DNA of 7,828 bases from Euryarchaeota archaeon UBA486 (GTDB lineage Archaea; Thermoplasmatota; Poseidoniia; Poseidoniales; Poseidoniaceae), in assembly GCA_002497765.1 (NCBI GenBank), contig DAET01000020.1:33454-41281 (forward strand). Direction: 5' to 3'. Of this stretch, positions 1 through 5,470 are shown piece after piece; the first letter of the stretch is position 1, and every line of letters starts with the position of its first letter. The position numbers were made by a program, and so were the translations under genes. The notes beneath the pieces were generated by a model that saw only the letters and a program-made list of their open reading frames with translations, made no database searches and was not told the DNA's origin.

Positions 1-12
1 AGGCCCTGTGCC

Positions 13-20
13 TTGAAATA
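13..20 (+). promoter_or_regulatory. Possible archaeal TATA-like element for a leaderless transcript
   Basis: The AT-rich octamer TTGAAATA is centred about 25-26 bases before the ATG at 42, which is the usual distance from an archaeal TATA box to the transcription start. No Shine-Dalgarno-like sequence precedes that ATG (the upstream bases read CATTGCTGAGT), although every complete gene on the other strand has one. Together these suggest that transcription starts at or next to the A of the ATG. The octamer is only a loose match to a TATA consensus, and the upstream context is cut off by the window edge. Confidence 0.3.
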
Positions 21-41
21 CCCTCAACCACATTGCTGAGT

Positions 42-911
42 ATGAACCCAGAAAGGCTCTATTTCGGCTACGGTTCAAACCTTGACGCCGAGGATTGGGC
101 GGCTTGGTGCAGCACCAAAGCAGCCGACCCAACCAGCATGGTCGAGGTGGGTCCTGCTTGGCTGCTGGACCATTCGTTGCGATTTCACTACCGCTCAAAG
201 GGAAGGGGTGGCGGCGCTGCAGACGTGGTCGAGGATTCGAGGGGCACCGCTGTTCCCGGGGCGCTCTTTTCCCTGTCCGAGGAAGGCTGGAGGTGGATGA
301 ATCGAAAAGAAGGCCACCCCAAGGTGTATCGCCAAACGCCCGTTCGTGTCATCACCGTGGGAGGGGAGGTGGTGGAGGCGATCACCTACGTCGTTCAACC
401 GAAGCATCAGCGCGGTGAACTGGTGGTGCCAACAGCGGCGTACGCTGAACTCATTCGAAAGGGCCTTCATGAGAGAAAATTGCCAATTGAACATTTGAAT
501 TTGGCAATACAAAATTTTGATGCGCCATCCACGATTAAACATGTCTTCGTCTACGGGACGTTGATGAAAGGAAAGGAACGCTGGCCACGCATGCGTTCTT
601 GGGCAACAGGAGGTCCCTCCAACGGTCATGTTCAGGGCCGCCTCTACCACTTGGGCCACTACCCGGGGATACGTCTTGACGAGGAAGGCCTCGTTCACGG
701 CGAACTGTACCGTTGCGAAGACATCAATGGGGCCTTGGAGGAACTCGATGCCATTGAGGGAGTTGACTCCGCCGACCCTCAATCTGGCCTCTACCTTCGC
801 GTGCCGGTCAAGGTTGAGACCGAAACAGGGCCCCGTTGGGCGTGGACCTATGTCATCAACCGACTCCCATCATCATCTGTTCCACTGGACGAGGGTCGTT
901 GGGTGGAATGA
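42..911 (+). CDS. Tandem gamma-glutamylcyclotransferase/AIG2-like two-domain protein
   Basis: This 289-residue protein carries two copies of the GGCT/AIG2-like fold. Domain 1 (about residues 6-158) has the substrate-loop signature FGYGSN at 8-13 and a candidate catalytic Glu90 in NRKEGHP, followed by a Tyr and a beta strand. Domain 2 (about 166-275) has VYGTL at 170-174, LYHLGHYPG at 201-209, VHGELY at 218-223 and LDAIEG with candidate catalytic Glu239, ending in AWTYV. Enzymes of this fold cyclise gamma-glutamyl amines or peptides, releasing 5-oxoproline. The true substrate cannot be read from sequence. Both acidic catalytic positions are kept, so neither domain looks dead. Single-domain members are usually about 110-190 residues, so this is a fusion or duplication; the halves are diverged rather than near-identical. 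I chose ATG at 42 over an upstream in-frame TTG at 33; neither has a ribosome site. Its stop lies 4 bases from the stop of the convergent biotin carrier gene. No signal peptide or membrane segment is visible, so it is probably cytosolic. Confidence 0.85.
   Translation: MNPERLYFGYGSNLDAEDWAAWCSTKAADPTSMVEVGPAWLLDHSLRFHYRSKGRGGGAADVVEDSRGTAVPGALFSLSEEGWRWMNRKEGHPKVYRQTPVRVITVGGEVVEAITYVVQPKHQRGELVVPTAAYAELIRKGLHERKLPIEHLNLAIQNFDAPSTIKHVFVYGTLMKGKERWPRMRSWATGGPSNGHVQGRLYHLGHYPGIRLDEEGLVHGELYRCEDINGALEELDAIEGVDSADPQSGLYLRVPVKVETETGPRWAWTYVINRLPSSSVPLDEGRWVE
479..508. repeat. AT-rich inverted repeat inside the tandem cyclotransferase gene
   Basis: Two perfect 8-base arms, ATTGCCAA at 479-486 and TTGGCAAT at 501-508, flank a 14-base spacer. 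The surrounding stretch (about 475-535) is strikingly AT-rich compared with the GC-rich gene around it. It encodes the last part of the first cyclotransferase domain and the start of the interdomain linker (LPIEHLNLAIQNF). The core CAATTGAACATTT at 484-496 recurs in inverse orientation at 3777-3789. It could be an RNA hairpin or a remnant of the domain join, or simply AT-rich codon use. Confidence 0.45.
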
Positions 912-915
912 GACT

Positions 916-1374
916 TCACTCGAGATCGAGGAGCACGGCACCTTGAGCGACCTGATCGCCAGCCTCGTAGTGAACAGCCACCACGGTCCCGTCTGCAGCC
1001 GCAACGATTCTGTGCTCCATTTTCATCGCCTCGAGGACCATGAGTGGCGTCCCCGCTTGGACCATGTCACCCTGCGCCACGAGCACTTCAAGCACCTTGC
1101 CGGGCATCGGCGCGACCAATCCACCCTCGTCTTCGGCGCCCGAAGAACCGGGCTCAATGCGTTCCCATTTGTAGGTGCGGCCGTTGAGGTGAATCCACCA
1201 TACATCGCCAACCTTGGCAGCGTGAGCAAGGCAGGTACGGCCGTCCCGTAGGGTGAGATGGAGGCGGCCACGGTTGTGCTGGGCCAGCGTTTGTCCTTCC
1301 AGCACGAAGGCCTCGCCGTCCCGAGTCAGCGTAACCTCCACGGGGCCATCGCTGGAAGCAAAGGTGTGCTGCAT
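916..1374 (-). CDS. Biotin carboxyl carrier protein, detached C-terminal part of a methylcrotonyl-CoA carboxylase alpha subunit
   Basis: This 152-residue protein carries the biotin that shuttles the carboxyl group between biotin carboxylase and carboxyltransferase. Residues about 86-152 form the biotinyl domain, with APMPGKV at 88-94 and the biotinylation motif EAMKM at 115-119; Lys118 should be the biotinylated lysine. Residues about 1-75 are predicted to be beta-rich, with HLTLRDGRT at 39-47 and VWWIHLNGRTY at 58-68. They resemble the region between the biotin carboxylase and biotinyl domains of fused LiuD/MccA proteins, so this is more than a minimal carrier. A Gly/Ser/Glu linker (about 75-85) separates the two parts. 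The ATG overlaps the stop of the biotin carboxylase gene (TGATG) and has its own GGAGGT site 7 bases upstream, which supports a real separate gene and translational coupling. Assignment to methylcrotonyl-CoA rather than propionyl- or acetyl-CoA carboxylase rests on the neighbouring carboxyltransferase. Confidence 0.88.
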   Translation of the reverse strand: MQHTFASSDGPVEVTLTRDGEAFVLEGQTLAQHNRGRLHLTLRDGRTCLAHAAKVGDVWWIHLNGRTYKWERIEPGSSGAEDEGGLVAPMPGKVLEVLVAQGDMVQAGTPLMVLEAMKMEHRIVAAADGTVVAVHYEAGDQVAQGAVLLDLE

Positions 1375-2867
1375 CAGGGGTACCTCCGATTGAGGGTGGT
1401 GAATGGACTCGCTGGGCCGTCAGACGACCCGGCAGGGCTGGCTGTGTGAACTCGATGCAGCCCGAGCGTCTCCGCGCTGGCGGCCACGAGCAAGGCGGCG
1501 TCTTCGAGCATGGTGTCGGCGGGCGGGTTCCACCCGTTGGGCCACAACTCGTCGATGGTGGTCGTGGTTGTGGAACCGTCGACGACGGGTCCAGCATCGC
1601 ACAAATCTCGGAGGAATTCGATGTTGGTCGTCGTTCCAAGCACAACAAATTCGTCGAGCGCACGGCGCATCTTCTCAAGTGCCTCCGGTCGGGATGGAGC
1701 CCACACGATGAGTTTAGCCAGCATGGGGTCGTAATTCGGGGTGACAGCGTCGCCCTCACGGACACCCGTGTCCAATCGTATGCCAGGGCCCTCGGGTGGT
1801 CGGAACATGGCCAACGGTCCAATGGATGGGAGGAAGCCGTTGGCGGCATCCTCGGCGTAGAGTCGAACCTCAATGGCATGGCCTCGAATCATCAGCGGAC
1901 CGCAGGACATGGGCTCGCCGTTGGCGATGCGAAGTTGTTCCCGTACGATGTCCACGCCGGTGACGAGCTCGGTTACAGGATGTTCCACCTGGATGCGAGT
2001 GTTCATCTCGAGGAAGAAGAACTCTCCCGTGGGTGCCAGAAGGAATTCAACCGTTCCGGCACCAACGTAGTTCACTGCTTCAGCCGCCGCCACGGCGGCC
2101 TCACCCATCGCTCCGCGCAGCGCCTCGGTCATCGTAGGTCCTGGGGCTTCCTCGAACACCTTCTGGTGCCGGCGTTGAACGCTGCATTCTCGCTCTCCGA
2201 GGTGGACGGTTCGGCCGTGTTGGTCCGCGAGCACTTGGATTTCAACGTGCTTGGAGCCGGAGAGCAGGCGTTCGATGTAGATGCGGCCGTCGCCAAAAGC
2301 AGCCACGGCTTCTCGGCGAGCACCTGCTGCAGCGGTGTCAAAATCGGCAGGATCGTGAACGGCTCGCATCCCTTTGCCGCCTCCACCGCTGGAGGCTTTG
2401 AGGAGGAGCGGGTAGCCGACGCGCTCAGCGGCCTGACGCAGGGCTTCAAGCGCGCTGTCTTCATCGGACTCTTCCACTTCTTCACCGGGGATCACCGGCA
2501 CACCAGCCGCCCGCATGGTTTGGCGAGCGGTCATCTTGTCGCCCATCTTCTCAATGGCCATGGCAGAAGGGCCAATCCACGTGAGGCCGGCCGCTTGGAC
2601 CGCCGTGGCGAATTCGGCTCGCTCCGACAAGAAGCCAAAACCTGGGTGGATGGCGGTGGCGCCGGTATCGAGTGCGGCTTGGATGATCTGTTGCTGGTCG
2701 AGGTAGGTTTCAGCGATGGTCTCGCCTTTGAGCATGACCACCTGGTCGGCCATTTCCGTGAACAGGCTGCCTGCATCGTTGGGTGCGCAGATGGCCACCG
2801 TGGGATGGCCGGCTTCCTTGCATGCGCGGAGAATCCGGCACGCAATTTCACCACGGTTGGCCACCAA
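1374..2867 (-). CDS. mccA: Biotin carboxylase subunit of methylcrotonyl-CoA carboxylase (split LiuD/MccA type)
   Basis: This ATP-grasp enzyme carboxylates the biotin of the carrier protein using bicarbonate and ATP. Numbered from the TTG at 2867 (497 residues), it shows ANRGEIACRI at 3-12, HPGFGFLSE at 74-82, the ATP-binding glycine loop GGGGKGM at 161-167, HVEIQV at 207-212, ERECSVQRRHQK at 225-236 and the metal-binding and catalytic strand EMNTRIQVEHP at 287-297. The C-terminal carboxylase part has NYDPMLAKLI at 378-387. The family normally has four or five residues before the ANRGEIA strand, so the TTG start looks too late. The upstream in-frame codons read ATC-AAC-GTC-TTG-GTG, and a strong GGAGGG fits an ATC start at 2876 (see the ribosome-site entry). 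The protein ends about 50 residues after the catalytic domain, where fused LiuD proteins continue into the biotinyl region. A run of five threonines (433-437) lies in that variable tail. Family identity is certain. Acceptance of 3-methylcrotonyl-CoA is inferred from the partner subunit. Confidence 0.93.
   Translation of the reverse strand: MVANRGEIACRILRACKEAGHPTVAICAPNDAGSLFTEMADQVVMLKGETIAETYLDQQQIIQAALDTGATAIHPGFGFLSERAEFATAVQAAGLTWIGPSAMAIEKMGDKMTARQTMRAAGVPVIPGEEVEESDEDSALEALRQAAERVGYPLLLKASSGGGGKGMRAVHDPADFDTAAAGARREAVAAFGDGRIYIERLLSGSKHVEIQVLADQHGRTVHLGERECSVQRRHQKVFEEAPGPTMTEALRGAMGEAAVAAAEAVNYVGAGTVEFLLAPTGEFFFLEMNTRIQVEHPVTELVTGVDIVREQLRIANGEPMSCGPLMIRGHAIEVRLYAEDAANGFLPSIGPLAMFRPPEGPGIRLDTGVREGDAVTPNYDPMLAKLIVWAPSRPEALEKMRRALDEFVVLGTTTNIEFLRDLCDAGPVVDGSTTTTTIDELWPNGWNPPADTMLEDAALLVAASAETLGLHRVHTASPAGSSDGPASPFTTLNRRYP
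1382..1387 (-). promoter_or_regulatory. Shine-Dalgarno site for the biotin carrier gene, inside the biotin carboxylase coding sequence
   Basis: On the minus strand GGAGGT lies 7 bases before the ATG at 1374 and sits within the codons for the last residues of the biotin carboxylase (NRRYP). Its strength and spacing argue that the boundary between the two proteins is an evolved gene border, not a frameshift error in a single fused gene. Confidence 0.75.
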
Positions 2868-2882
2868 GACGTTGATTGCAAT

Positions 2883-2888
2883 CCCTCC
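2883..2888 (-). promoter_or_regulatory. Shine-Dalgarno site that points to a non-standard start for the biotin carboxylase
   Basis: The minus strand reads TAAGGAGGGATTGCAATC: the hydratase stop TAA, then GGAGGG. Taking GGAGG as the core, 7 bases separate it from an in-frame ATC at 2876, while the TTG at 2867 is 16 bases away and the ATT at 2882 is only 1 base away. No ATG or GTG is available in frame near the site. Starting at ATC gives an N-terminus Met-Asn-Val-Leu-Val-Ala-Asn-Arg-Gly, the length expected for this family. Confidence 0.6.
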
Positions 2889-3752
2889 TTATTCCGTTTC
2901 AGGCTTCCAGTTTGGTGAGCGCTTCTCGAGGAAGGAGGACAAGCCTTCCTGGCCTTCCTTTGAGCCTCGCATGCGACTCGTGAAATCAAGCGTCCAGTTT
3001 CGGAGCTCTTCGTCCGAGCCGGTCCAGCGGTCGAACCCGAGCGTGAGTTCCTTTGAGAGCGTCACCGCAGACGGCCCCGTGGTCATGACTTCGGCCACGA
3101 TGGACGAGACGGCCGCTTCCAACCCTTCCTGGTCGTCAACAAGGGCTTCAATGAAGCCGACTCGAAGTGCCTCCTCTCCTCGGACTCGACTGGCCTGCAT
3201 GGCCAATCGACGGAAGGTGGCCGAACCCAATCGTCGATAGACGTAAGGTCCTATCACGGCGGGGAGAATACCAAGTTTGCCTTCGGAGAGCGCAATGCGA
3301 ATGTTCTGCGTGGCTACCACATAATCGCAACATGCGATCAATCCTGCGCCGCCGCCCAACGCCACGCCTTGCACGGCGCCAACGGTGAAGCAGGGATGGG
3401 CCCACAAACCGTTGAACAAACGGTCGAGGCGCTCGGAATCTGCTCGGTTTTCCTCTGGGGTGTTCGCACCCGCATCTCGCATCATGTTGATATCGGCCCC
3501 GGCGCAGAAGTGCTTCCCCTCGCCCCGCAACACCAGCGTGCGCAGGTAGGGGGTGCCGTTGGTGTCATGCAGTGCATCTTGGCGTCCAGCGCTGCGCTCT
3601 GCTGTCCATTCAAGAACGGTGATGAGCTCCTGAATCATGTCCACGTTCATGGCATTGAATTTGTCGGAGCGTGTGAGCGTGAGGTTGGCCTGTGCGCCTT
3701 CAATGGTCAACGAGACCATGCGGGTGGTGGGTGGGGTGTCCATGAGTGTCAT
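2889..3752 (-). CDS. liuC: Enoyl-CoA hydratase/isomerase family protein, LiuC-like 3-methylglutaconyl-CoA hydratase
   Basis: This 287-residue crotonase-fold enzyme probably hydrates 3-methylglutaconyl-CoA, the product of the neighbouring carboxylase, to HMG-CoA in leucine breakdown. GKHFCAGADINMMR at 79-92 supplies one side of the oxyanion hole and the CoA pocket; ALGGGAGLIACCDYVVA at 131-147 supplies the other. Of the two glutamates in classical enoyl-CoA hydratases, the first is replaced by Gly137, while the second is kept as Glu157 in ALSEGKLG. The following LGILPAVIGPYV at 160-171 resembles bacterial LiuC proteins, which also lack the first glutamate as I remember them. Residues about 52-67 form a hydrophilic insertion compared with the usual 260-residue length. 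The ATG at 3752 is preceded by TTGGAG with an 8-base gap, better placed than the second Met at 3743. The carboxyltransferase gene lies 42 bases upstream and the carboxylase ribosome site abuts its stop. A different acyl-CoA substrate cannot be excluded. Confidence 0.82.
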   Translation of the reverse strand: MTLMDTPPTTRMVSLTIEGAQANLTLTRSDKFNAMNVDMIQELITVLEWTAERSAGRQDALHDTNGTPYLRTLVLRGEGKHFCAGADINMMRDAGANTPEENRADSERLDRLFNGLWAHPCFTVGAVQGVALGGGAGLIACCDYVVATQNIRIALSEGKLGILPAVIGPYVYRRLGSATFRRLAMQASRVRGEEALRVGFIEALVDDQEGLEAAVSSIVAEVMTTGPSAVTLSKELTLGFDRWTGSDEELRNWTLDFTSRMRGSKEGQEGLSSFLEKRSPNWKPETE

Positions 3753-3763
3753 GTTGAAAACTC

Positions 3764-3789
3764 CAATTCAAAATTTAAATGTTCAATTG
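3764..3789. promoter_or_regulatory. AT-rich imperfect palindrome between the carboxyltransferase and hydratase genes
   Basis: The 42-base gap (3753-3794) is extremely AT-rich in an otherwise GC-rich window. A 26-base imperfect palindrome (22 of 26 positions symmetrical) is centred on ATTTAAAT at 3773-3780. On the minus strand a T5 tract (3790-3794) follows the carboxyltransferase stop directly. The hydratase ribosome site (TTGGAG, 3761-3766) overlaps the palindrome's edge. Possible roles are an operator, a weak U-tract terminator, or an internal promoter. A TATA box at the centre would put the start of transcription at the ATG itself, which conflicts with use of the ribosome site. The function is undetermined. 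Confidence 0.4.
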
Positions 3790-3794
3790 AAAAA

Positions 3795-5405
3795 TTACAT
3801 TCTAAAGATGCCGTAGCGATGGTCGGGCAGCGGTGCGTTGCGGGCGGCAGCGAGGCAGAGCCCCAAGATGTCCCGTGTATCCCTCGGGTCGATGATGCCG
3901 TCGTCCCACAAGCGGGCAGTGGAGTAGTAGGGGCTGCCTTCAGTTTCGTACTTCTCAAGGATGGGCGCCCTGAACGCTTCCAATTCCTCGCCTTCCATGG
4001 GTGCCTTTCCTTCCCGTGTTCGCTGGTCTTGTTTCACGGTGGTGAGGACGTCAGCCGCTTGGGGGCCGCCCATCACGGAGATGCGGCTGTTGGGCCACAT
4101 GAACAGGAAGCGAGGGTCGTAGGCTCGGCCGCACATGCCGTAATTGCCGGCACCGTGCGAGCCGCCGACGATGACGGTGAATTTGGGAACGTTGACGCAG
4201 GAAACAGCGGTGACCAGTTTGGCGCCGTCCTTGGCGATGCCGCCAGCTTCGTAGGCCTTGCCGACCATGAACCCGGTGATGTTCTGTAGGAACACCAGCG
4301 GAATGCCCCGCTGACCGCAGAGTTCGACAAAATGAGCGCCCTTCTGGCTCGATTCGGAAAACAAAATGCCGTTGTTGGCCACGATGCCCACTTTGTGCCC
4401 GTGAATGTGGGCGAAGCCGCACACCAGGGTGGTGCCGTATCGAGACTTGAACTCGTGGAACCGTGAACCGTCAACGATTCGGGCGATCAACTCGCGCACA
4501 TCAACGGGCGTTCGGTTGTCGGCAGGAATCAGGCCCATGAGGTCCTCCATGTCGTGGGCCGGTGGTTCGGGTTCGGCCATGGCGGCTGGGGTTTTCTGGG
4601 AAGGCCCTAGGTTTTCGATGACATTGCGAACCATGCGCAGGGCTTCGTTTTCATCCTCAGCGAAGTGGTCAGCGACACCGGACTGAGCGGTGTGGACATC
4701 GGCCCCGCCGAGTTCCTCAGCGGTCACCTCCTCGCCAGTGGCGGCCTTCACGAGCGGCGGGCCGGCCAGGAAGATGGTCCCGTTGCCCTTGACGATGATC
4801 GATTCGTCGGACATGGCCGGAACATAAGCGCCTCCTGCCGTGCACGAGCCCAACACCGCTGCCACTTGGGGAATGCCATCGCCCGACATGCGAGCTTGGT
4901 TACGGAAGATGCGGCCGAAGTGCCCGATGTCGGGAAACACCTCGTCCTGCATGGGGAGGAACGCGCCACCGGAGTCAACGAGGTAGATGCACGGCAGGTG
5001 GTTCTCGTGAGCGACGGTTTGCGCCCGAATGTGTTTCTTGACCGTCATGGGATAGTAGGAGCCGCCCTTGACCGTGGCGTCGTTCGCAACGAACAGGCAC
5101 TCACGGCCGTGCACCATGCCGATGCCGGTGACGATCCCGGCCGAGTGGGCTCGCCCGTCGTAGAGTTCGTAGGCGGCCAGCGGCGAGAGTTCCAAGAAGG
5201 CCGTCCCGGGGTCAACGATGCGTTCAATGCGTTCACGGGCAAGGTGCTTCCCACGGGAACGATGCCGTTCAACGTATTTTCCACCACCGCCCTGTGAAGC
5301 GGTTTCCAAGCGCTCCTGCAGTTCAGTGAGCAGGGCGAGGTTGTGCTCTTTTCGAGCGGTGAAGTCGGGGTCGGCTCGATTGACTCGGGTAGGCAGTCTG
5401 TCCAT
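3795..5405 (-). CDS. mccB: Methylcrotonyl-CoA carboxylase carboxyltransferase (beta) subunit
   Basis: This 536-residue subunit transfers the carboxyl group from biotin to 3-methylcrotonyl-CoA, giving 3-methylglutaconyl-CoA in leucine catabolism. Its length matches MCC beta subunits. The N-terminal crotonase-like domain (about 1-275) opens with [13 protein letters not shown] at 3-15 and has [15 protein letters not shown] at 48-62, [20 protein letters not shown] at 106-125, [10 protein letters not shown] at 144-153 and [16 protein letters not shown] at 186-201. The C-terminal domain (about 295-536) has [20 protein letters not shown] at 375-394, the oxyanion and substrate segment [20 protein letters not shown] at 414-433, and [11 protein letters not shown] at 437-447. 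FLPMQ after DSGGA, ITGFMVG and [10 protein letters not shown] are MCC-type signatures; propionyl-CoA carboxylases usually have DSGGARIQE and a VPGF segment instead. The ATG at 5405 has GATGAGGG 6 bases upstream. No frameshift or missing motif is seen. It heads the leucine module and is followed by the hydratase after 42 bases. Confidence 0.95.
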   Translation of the reverse strand: MDRLPTRVNRADPDFTARKEHNLALLTELQERLETASQGGGGKYVERHRSRGKHLARERIERIVDPGTAFLELSPLAAYELYDGRAHSAGIVTGIGMVHGRECLFVANDATVKGGSYYPMTVKKHIRAQTVAHENHLPCIYLVDSGGAFLPMQDEVFPDIGHFGRIFRNQARMSGDGIPQVAAVLGSCTAGGAYVPAMSDESIIVKGNGTIFLAGPPLVKAATGEEVTAEELGGADVHTAQSGVADHFAEDENEALRMVRNVIENLGPSQKTPAAMAEPEPPAHDMEDLMGLIPADNRTPVDVRELIARIVDGSRFHEFKSRYGTTLVCGFAHIHGHKVGIVANNGILFSESSQKGAHFVELCGQRGIPLVFLQNITGFMVGKAYEAGGIAKDGAKLVTAVSCVNVPKFTVIVGGSHGAGNYGMCGRAYDPRFLFMWPNSRISVMGGPQAADVLTTVKQDQRTREGKAPMEGEELEAFRAPILEKYETEGSPYYSTARLWDDGIIDPRDTRDILGLCLAAARNAPLPDHRYGIFRM

Positions 5406-5440
5406 GCTGAGCCCTCATCCCCACCGAGGTGAGGCCTGCA

Positions 5441-5449
5441 CTTAATTCC
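5441..5449 (-). promoter_or_regulatory. Candidate TATA-like element for the leucine-catabolic genes
   Basis: In the 65-base gap between the DUF63 stop and the carboxyltransferase start, the minus strand contains GGAATTAAG. A start about 25 bases downstream would fall near 5419, giving a short leader of about 14 bases that still includes the GATGAGGG ribosome site. This would let the four leucine genes be transcribed apart from the upstream pair. The match to an archaeal TATA box is weak, and a short GC-rich inverted repeat (5419-5434) lies between the element and the gene. Confidence 0.25.
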
Positions 5450-5470
5450 ATTCAAGCCGAGGATTGGTCC

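Noticed and set aside
1372..1387. Frameshift or sequencing error splitting a single carboxylase alpha subunit
   Set aside because: The downstream gene has its own ATG and a well-spaced GGAGGT site in a TGATG overlap, which is unlikely to arise from a random indel.
1446..2918. A 490-codon open frame on the plus strand opposite the biotin carboxylase
   Set aside because: It mirrors a gene whose family motifs are unmistakable; its own translation shows no domain and has the composition of an antisense frame in GC-rich DNA.
3369..4289. A 306-codon plus-strand frame spanning the hydratase, the gap and part of the carboxyltransferase
   Set aside because: It crosses two well-supported genes and the AT-rich gap in antisense and shows no domain or ribosome site.
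3795..5405. Propionyl-CoA or acetyl-CoA carboxylase beta subunit
   Set aside because: The motifs after DSGGA (FLPMQ), the ITGFMVG segment and [10 protein letters not shown] are of the methylcrotonyl type, and a LiuC-like hydratase is adjacent.
5419..5434. Short GC-rich hairpin (6-base stem with one wobble pair, loop CTCG) upstream of mccB as a riboswitch or attenuator
   Set aside because: It is too small and isolated, and it would probably lie upstream of the inferred transcription start.
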